From assembly GCA_023548195.1 (NCBI GenBank), contig JAJHZJ010000311.1, forward strand, positions 6,550,811 through 6,614,810: 64,000 nt of DNA. The letters run 5' to 3'. Each line of letters starts with the position of its first letter. Position 1 is the stretch's first letter. Positions 57,530 to 64,000 of the stretch are shown piece by piece. Origin of the DNA: Bettongia penicillata ogilbyi. Taxonomy: Eukaryota > Chordata > Mammalia > Diprotodontia > Potoroidae. The notes beneath the pieces are model-generated. The model ran no database searches. It was not told the DNA's origin and saw nothing but the letters and a program-made list of their open reading frames with translations. The position numbers and the translations under genes were made by a program.

Positions 57530-59190
57530 AAACCAATCAATTAATTCAACAAAAAGCATGTTTTAAGTATCTATTATATAATGCTAGGAACTGTGTCAAA
57601 TGCTAAGGATATAAATACATTTCCTGACCTCGAGGGCCTTACTTTCTATAGGGGAAAACAACATATATGCATATACAAATATGCAAATTACATTTAAAAT
57701 TAAAACAAGGCTATTGAGGGGGAAAGTAACAAAAGCAGCTGGGAGGATCAGGTAAGGTCTCATATAGGAATCAGAATTTAAGCTGTTTTTTAAGAATACT
57801 AGAGAATCTAAGAGAGGAAGGAAGATGAGGAACATGTTAGAGGTATGGAGGCAGCCTGTACAAAGACAAAAAGATAAATGATGGAGGAAGGAATACAAAT
57901 CAGGCCAATGTGTTAGACCAAAGGAAAGAAATAAAAGAAAGCAATGTCTAATATGCTAGAAGAGTGGGTTGACACTAGAATAAGATGGGCTTCAAATGCA
58001 AAATAGAGGAGTTTGCATTTGAGCCTAGAGTTTAACAGAGAGCCACTGGAGTTGACTATACATAGCAGTAGGATGATGAGACTGGTGTTTAGGAATCTTC
58101 CTTTGCTGACTACATAGGAGATGGGAGGTATGAGGGAAAGAAGTGAGGAGAGCAAAAGGGAGGGAGGGACAGGGGGAAGGAGAGGAGTATGAAGAGGGCA
58201 TGACAAGATTGTCTGGACGTGTGGGATGAGGGAGGGTGAAGGGCGGTTTGAACTAGAAGATTATTCTGAGGTTGTAAACCTGGCTGACTTAAGATGGTGG
58301 TGCTGTCTACATAATTAGAGAAGTTCAGCAGAGGAAGTTTAGGAGGAAATATAATATGCTCAGTTTTGGACATATTGAGTTTCAAACGCCCACAGGACAT
58401 TCAAATAGAAGTCCCAGTAGTCAGCTTGAGAATCAGGACTTGCGGTTCAGGAGAGAGACCAGCTGATATAAAGAAGTATTGAGCTGCCTGCCTAAGGGTG
58501 ACATATGAACCCACAGGAAATGTTGAGGTCATTGAGAGAGAGAATGAAAGAGGTCTGAGGACAGAGCCTTGGGAATATATCTAGTTGAAGGTTAGAATGT
58601 GGATGATAAGTCAGCTAAAGTGAATAAGGAATGATCAGTCAAGAAGAAGAACCAAAAAGGTGAAGTGCCATAAAATTCCAGAAATAAGATATCAGCAAAA
58701 AGAAAATAGTAAAATCTTAGATGCTGCAGAGAGGTCCAGAAGGACAAACTATGAGACAATGCCAGAGATTTTAGCAATGAAGAGATCGTTGGTAACTTTA
58801 GAGAGAGTAGTTTCCATTCAGTGATGAGATTTGGAAGCCAGACCGCAGAATATTTAGAAGCACATGAGAAAAGAGGAAATGGAAAGGCCTGATGTTAGAT
58901 GGCTTTCTGTTAGATGGCCAATAAAAGTGGAGAAATATAGGGTGGGGATTCTGAGTTTTTTTCAAGGATGACAGAGACATGGTGCATTTGTAAGCAGTAG
59001 GAATGTGGTCAAGTAGGAGACAAAGAGACATGAAGATTAGAGAGAGTGTCAATGATAGTGGGGCAATTTGCTGGATAAGACAGGATAAGATCAGACATGC
59101 ATACAAAGTCTAGACTTGGGGGTACTTCTTCATGTTAGGGGTGAAAGAGATAGTGGAGGAAGGCATCTGACAATGTGGGAAGAATAGGGG
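57530..59190 (-). pseudogene. L2 relic in the last EPC2 intron, gene sense
   Basis: The minus strand gives broken L2 ORF2, for example LKLNMSKTEHIIFPPK (58390-58330) and, further 5', VTNDL..-type coding near 58750. It ends in the L2 terminus at 57530-57600 (aatcaattaattcaacaaaaagc). About 1.6 kb is preserved. Open frames of up to 102 codons are remnants. Confidence 0.75.
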
Positions 59191-59344
59191 AGAATTAATT
59201 ATGGATATCACAGATACACATATGAATTTGCTATTCTGTTCACATTTCTGGTTGGACTTTAGAAACTGTACAACCCATTCATTTTAAACAAATTAAAAGC
59301 AGTCAACAAGTATTTTTGTCTATTTTATTTAAATCAATGTAATA

Positions 59345-59515
59345 TACTGGAAAAAGTAATGAACCAAAACCCAGGAAACCTGGGTTTCTAGTATGATTCT
59401 GCCACTTACAGGATGAGTGTTCTTATGCAAGTCATTTAATTTCTCTGTACCCAGTTTCCTTACCTGTACAATGAGATGACTGGAACATAGAATTTAGAAG
59501 GTGCCTTATAACTCT
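59345..59515 (+). mobile_element. MIR-type SINE in an EPC2 intron
   Basis: The phrases 'acctgggtttctagtatgattctgccac' and 'gcaagtcatttaatttctctg' fit. It ends about 35 bases from the donor of the penultimate exon. Confidence 0.75.
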
Positions 59516-59549
59516 GGTATTTTATTCTGTTTTAGATATTGACACATAC

Positions 59550-59883
59550 CTTGCTATGCTGCTGATGGCACTGCTAGGAGTCACCTTTGGCACTCTGTCC
59601 ATACTGGCAGCAACTGTGGCAAGTTTTAAGGCTGTTGGCGATGGTGCTGAAGTCCTTGTATTGATATGCACATTGACTGGAGAAACAACACTGACATTGT
59701 TGAGGTGCACTGCATTTGTCAGGCAGGAATTGTTCATGGGAAGTGTCTGAGGACTGCTTGTGCACAATGCTGGGATTAAGTGGTTTGTGGTGGTGTGGCC
59801 AACTGTCCTTACAAGTTGTACAGTTGAAATCCCTGGGCTGGATGATAAAGCCATATTGGTGGAGTACAGAGTTTTAGAGGTTC
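59550..59883 (-). CDS. EPC2: EPC2 coding exon (penultimate, largest here)
   Basis: This 334-base exon completes the split glycine codon, encodes about 110 residues (TSKTLYSTNMALSSSPGIS.. to ..KVTPSSAISSIA) and leaves an AG for a split arginine. The acceptor is CTTTCCTTCCTAG and the donor is GCAAG followed by GTATGT. The stretch LVRTVGHTTTNHLIPALC and the NVSVVSPVNVHINTRT motif are typical of EPC2. It is Ser/Thr/Asn-rich with no predicted membrane segment and belongs to the C-terminal regulatory region of this chromatin protein. The frame is fully open and the phases match both neighbouring exons, so it is a functional exon and not a retrocopy. Introns of 2,032 and 2,639 bases flank it. Confidence 0.95.
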
Positions 59884-61740
59884 CTAGGAAGGAAAGAGAG
59901 GTCATCTAGTGAAAAGGCAAATGAAACTATTTAAAACTAAACTAAAATAAATATTTATGCTATTAAATATTTTACTAGGACTGAAAAAAATACTTTTATT
60001 CCTGAAAATGGAAATTTTTTCAAAAACTAGGAAATGAAAATTTATCATTTCTATTATGAGGCTCTGAAAACTAGCAAAATATATTTAGAATTTTGTCATC
60101 TTTTCATTTTCATTATCTAGAAGGAATATACAAAAAGTGAAATGGATATTGTGGGAAATTCACATTCTTCTGAAAATAGGCAACTATAATTAGATAAAGC
60201 AATGAATCCCCTATTTTGGGGTATTTTGACAAAAACAGAAAAGAAATTAACCCCTATTCAATGAACAGACACCTAAGATTGAATAAGGAACAAAATTAAA
60301 TAAGACAAAAATAGCCTGCCCATTAAGTGGCCTGCTTTAAGTCATATTTCTTTTATATATAGGTACTAGGCTACCAAAATGCTTGCCAAGGAATCTTGGT
60401 CATCCTTCTTAACCACTGTAGAGTCATCTAAAATTACTCCTGCCCTATCCCTCCTAACACTGTCACCCACCACTTTTCAGATGGCCTTTATACCCAATTC
60501 TGTTAACTTAAGCAGATTGACAAAATGTTTTAAATTATACAGAACTAACCTAATCACGCAAACTATGTTTATGCCTACACCTGACCTGACTTGTTACCAT
60601 CATTATTATGTTACTTCTAATTGATATGTTCTTCATTGCTATGTTATTTCTAAAGTAAATAAACTTCCTTGTTACATGCAATACACTCATCTCCCACAAA
60701 CCTAAAACTCACTAAAGGGGACCAGGGAAGACACAACTTCCAGTTGCCTTCAGTGTTCTAATAAATTAGAACAGGTGGTATGTAAGTTCAAGAAGTCAAG
60801 AATACATTTTGAAGGCTCAGATAGATGGAAATGTCAGTTTACATTTTATTACCATTCATGGAAGACCTGGCATAGGTACCAATATGGATGTATGATCTAG
60901 AATAAGGAATTCCAGCAAATAAACATGAAAAAATTTTGGTATCCTAGGAGGTATACAGAATATTAAAGGGTGATGGATATGAAAATAATCGTCTCTGAAG
61001 ACCCACAGCAGATGAGAAAGGCAGTCAAGCTTCCGTATCAATATTGATCAGGGTGAAGGTGAGTCACTGTATACAGCTATTTATGTATTCAAAGACTAGA
61101 AGTTTAGCACTGACTTCACCTCTCTAAATATCTCTCTTCAATTGTGGTTAGGCCATTTGTCATTTATTATCCCAAGCATAATGTGGTGTTGACATGGTAT
61201 ACAAGCACCATAATGAGTTAAATAAATGGTGATGAGATTGTCAAGAAACTAGGAGGGATGAAAATAGCAAGGATAAGTAAGAAGAGATTAGGCCAAATCT
61301 GAGTCCTAGGAAATAAAAAAGAAGAAAGCAAGATATATTACAATTTTCTTTCCTTCCATCCAGAATACCAAGTTACTGACATTCTTCTCTATCCCATTAT
61401 CTCCCTCCCCTAGATATAAACCTAAGTCCCAGAAAACACCCAACTGAAGTATTTCAGTGTTGTGACTATATTTTTCCTAGGTTGGCAAATTAAACTCGCA
61501 TCACTAAGAGGCAGGAGAATATATTTCAATTTGTATTAAATCTTTCAGTTTTTTGATACTAGTCAATTACTGACCATAATTACATATAAAAGTGGAAAAA
61601 TTATAAATTATACCAACTATAAAGTTTATTTTTTTAAATTTCTACATGAATAAAGTTGTAACATAATCTTTTCCATTCTATTGCCACATATGTCATATGA
61701 TATTAACAAAAAGGAAATCAAAACCTAACTTTGCAAATAA
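59884..61740. other. EPC2: EPC2 intron, mostly unassigned
   Basis: The intron between the third-last and penultimate exons. The part at 60360-60700 has a C/T-rich, LTR-like feel ('aataaacttccttgttac'), unproven. No other exon is visible. Confidence 0.45.
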
Positions 61741-61744
61741 CATG

Positions 61745-61890
61745 ACTGGCAGTGTGGTACAGTGGAAAAGGTGTTGAACATAGAGTCATAGGAATTAAGT
61801 TTGAATCCCAGGTGAGCAACTTTACTTTGTAAGTCATTTATCCTCTCTGCATCTGAGCCCAGGATCTATGATCCTAAATTCTTCCAGTCA
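61745..61890 (+). mobile_element. MIR-type SINE in an EPC2 intron
   Basis: The phrases 'ggcagtgtggtacagtggaaaagg', 'gtttgaatcccagg' and 'ctctctgcatctgagc' fit. It lies 26 bases past the donor at 61916. Confidence 0.75.
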
Positions 61891-61915
61891 AAACCACTTG
61901 AAATGTCAGCCTTAC

Positions 61916-62078
61916 CTGAAGGCTGGACAACACCATTTATATTACTGTGGCTAGTGCTCTGTTCCTTGGTCACCTCACTGCGAGTTGGAGGAACTGGTGC
62001 ACTGACCACTGCAGATGCAGCAAAGTGGGCGCTGGCTGAGTCAAGTGTTTTAGACATACAGTCAGAGGTGCTTGAGCC
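61916..62078 (-). CDS. EPC2: EPC2 coding exon (third from 3' end)
   Basis: This 163-base exon starts in phase 0 with GSSTSDCMSKTLDSASAHF and ends with ..NINGVVQPS plus the first base of a glycine codon. The acceptor is TTTTGTAG and the donor is TCAG followed by GTAAGG. The segment SKTLDSASAHFAASAVVSAP is characteristic of the enhancer-of-polycomb C-terminal domain and continues directly from the Gln-rich exon 1,407 bases upstream in transcription. The sequence is Ser/Ala-rich and probably disordered. A proline-threonine pair after SAPVP appears to differ from my recollection of the placental protein, which I could not check. In context it is part of the TIP60/NuA4 scaffold subunit. Confidence 0.94.
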
Positions 62079-62359
62079 CTACAAAATGAACAAAGTTAAA
62101 TTCTTAATGCTCTGCTTGTGACTTCCAAAGCACACTGAAGAATGGGACAGCTCTAAAAGGGTGTTGCCTTCCCCTCTGGAACCATTTCAAAAAACACATA
62201 TGAAAACATCTAGATTCTGGGATCCCTTGAAATTCTCAAGTTGCTGGACTCAGGACCTCAGAGTCATGCAAATACTTCACAGAATAACACAAATCCTGTT
62301 GGGAAAATACTGAAACTCCAGTCAACAATCTTTATTATCTAAAGATCACTAAAGGAAGT

Positions 62360-62570
62360 AACAGCCCATGCAAGGGAAGGAGTGGTTTGTTCTAGAACCA
62401 AGGACCTATGTTCAAATTTCAATTCCCTGTGATATCTACTGTCTGTGGGACCTTGGTTATATCACCTACACTCCCTGGGACCAGGTTTTCTCATCAGGAA
62501 AATGAGAGGAAGTGGCCTGCAAGGTCCCTTTCAGCTTTAGATTTAGGATTCTCCCATGTAAGATAGAAAC
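62360..62570 (+). mobile_element. MIR-type SINE in an EPC2 intron
   Basis: The phrases 'ggacctatgttcaaatttcaattccc', 'ctcatcaggaaaatgagaggaag' and 'gcaaggtccctttcagc' fit. Confidence 0.75.
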
Positions 62571-63485
62571 CGCTGCTGTCTGAAAAACACAGTCAACATC
62601 AATAAGGGTACATCCTACCAGGTTTGTCAACCAAAGATCTAGATGCAAGATCATGATAGTATATACCTGAAAGAGGCCTAGACTCAGACGTTTAGCAATG
62701 TATTCCAGACGTTTTATTTTCATTGTTGGCCAAAGTTCATAATCAAGTTAATTTGTACAATTATCTTGGAATATTGACCAAAATAATGATAGAGTGAAGA
62801 TGAAATCTGAGCAATTTTATTCCAACATACAGATAATAAAGTTCAATAAAATCCACAGATATTATTTACATTAAAACATCATACTGATTTCAAATTTGAG
62901 GCATATAGGTGGAAAACAGTACTAGGATTCTTACTTTTGTCCCCACTATAGGTATATAATCATATTTAGGACTTACTAAAGACCCTAATATCTGGTAACA
63001 GTAAATTCTTTTGCAAAGGACTCCTCATTCTTCCATGGAAGGTATAATGACAGACAGGAAGGCAACAAAGCACAGTGAAGTGATTAGTTGGTTCTTTTGT
63101 AATTACTGAATTAAGGCATAATAATCTTTCATTTAAAATGAGCATAACAAACCTGATAGTGTTTGTTTAATTATTAGAAAATAATAAAATGTCAGAAAAG
63201 TTCTATTTTTGGATAAATATTTTCAGTTACACTGTATCCTAAAATCTTTAGAACCTAGTCTTAATTTCAATTTGTTTTCCTCACCATGAAAGCAATATAT
63301 CTGGCTCAATAAAACATTCTAAAGGTTCAAGAATAAGTTAAAGAAATCTACTTTTTAGAAACACAGATTAGGTGAAAGGAAATTTAATCACCCATCTAAA
63401 CCCCAGAGCTGCAGTTATCATGGTAGTCTTTATCCTAAACAGAAGTAAAACTTCAACAAAAATGGAAAGACATAAAATGATTTAC
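62571..63485. other. EPC2: EPC2 intron, unassigned
   Basis: Nothing recognised between the MIR and the Gln-rich exon. Confidence 0.45.
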
Positions 63486-63622
63486 CTGTGCTTTTGGATG
63501 TGTCTGCTGTGAGGAATGCTGAGATTGCTGTTTCTGCTGAAGCTGAGCAAGTTGCTGTCTTTGCATTTGAACTAGTTGCTGTTGATGTGTCTGAAACTGC
63601 TCCTCTGTGATACCCCCCGTTA
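63486..63622 (-). CDS. EPC2: EPC2 coding exon, glutamine-rich (fourth from 3' end)
   Basis: This 137-base exon encodes 45 whole codons after a split codon. It begins ..TGGITEEQFQTHQQQ and ends ..THPKAQ, and about 40% of the residues are glutamine. The acceptor reads TTTTACACAG on the minus strand and the donor is CAG followed by GTAAAT, so the exon ends in phase 0. The motif ITEEQFQTHQQQLVQMQ and its position before the SKTLDSASAHFAASAVV exon identify the C-terminal region of enhancer of polycomb homolog 2. EPC proteins are scaffold subunits of TIP60/NuA4 histone acetyltransferase in the nucleus. The N-terminal EPcA domain is not in the window. EPC1, the paralogue, has a related Gln-rich stretch, but the following exons fit EPC2 better. 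The reading frame shows no break. Confidence 0.93.
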
Positions 63623-63849
63623 CTGTGTAAAAGACATTAATTTCAGAAATAAGAACACCATAAGAGGTAATTTTAAAAAACATTATCATAAAATAATCAT
63701 AAATTGGAGTAAAAAAATAAAATATTAAACCTTTATAATGAGATTTATAATAAACATATATAGAAAACCTAACTAAAAATGAATTTTTTGGAGAAGAACA
63801 CAGCTTATTCAAGGGCTATGATGATGTTTAGTAACCAACTTCCTAAATG

Positions 63850-63985
63850 TATTATACTTACTGTTCCATCCCTACTAGACTGCAAACTCTGTGAGGGCAG
63901 GCGTAGAGTTGCAGCCTTCTTCATATCGCCCTCAGTGACCATCACGTCATTAAGTAGGAATTTGCTAAATGGTCTCCAAATTACA
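63850..63985 (+). mobile_element. L2 3' tail
   Basis: The phrases 'ctactagactgcaaactctgtgagggcagg' and 'taagtaggaatttgctaaatgg' fit an L2 end, antisense to EPC2 and upstream of the Gln-rich exon. Confidence 0.7.
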
Positions 63986-64000
63986 ACTCTATAATGTAGT

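Noticed and set aside
57596..59106. Several 60-100-codon minus-strand frames in the EPC2 intron as extra exons
   Set aside because: They read L2 ORF2 in fragments and have no splice sites in EPC2 phase.

Overview
The window looks like marsupial nuclear DNA. It is AT-rich and dominated by L1 LINE fragments, tRNA-derived SINEs of the marsupial MAR1/WSINE/MIR kind (tRNA B-box-like tract, CORE-like middle, 'cacctagctgcc' head read in reverse), and old L2, L3/CR1 and Tigger relics. Abundant L1 argues against a monotreme, and the SINE set argues against a placental mammal. The species cannot be resolved from the sequence alone.

The only intact protein-coding gene recognised is the 3' end of EPC2 (enhancer of polycomb homolog 2), on the minus strand at the right. 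Four coding exons (63622-63486, 62078-61916, 59883-59550, 56910-56838) have matching GT/AG splice sites and compatible phases, and they end in the stop codon at 56840-56838. About 1.2 kb of 3' UTR follows, to a poly(A) signal near 55666. EPC2 belongs to the TIP60/NuA4 histone acetyltransferase machinery. The 5' exons lie beyond the right edge.

Everything left of about 55.6 kb is intergenic, downstream of EPC2. From 1 to 14.5 kb there is an L1 5' UTR end, a dead non-LTR reverse transcriptase, an L3/CR1 relic split by an L1, an ancient L1 and several SINEs. From 14.5 to 18.6 kb lie two L1 copies, one carrying a smaller L1 inside it and one keeping a 292-codon reverse transcriptase segment. From 18.6 to 31.2 kb there are L2 stretches, a MYL6 processed pseudogene, a TA-flanked Tigger-like element with visible inverted repeats, a 430-bp purine microsatellite and a probable solo LTR. 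From 31.2 to 55.6 kb there are more L1/L2, an internally deleted L1 abutting an LTR-like unit, a dead Tc1/mariner transposase, and low-complexity and unassigned sequence.

I found no operon, CRISPR array, RNA gene or new multi-gene system. The interest lies in datable nested insertions with target-site duplications, a few repeat families I could not name, the pseudogene and the EPC2 3' end. Repeat boundaries are by eye and usually good to 10-40 bases; family names rest on recalled consensus patterns, not on a search.
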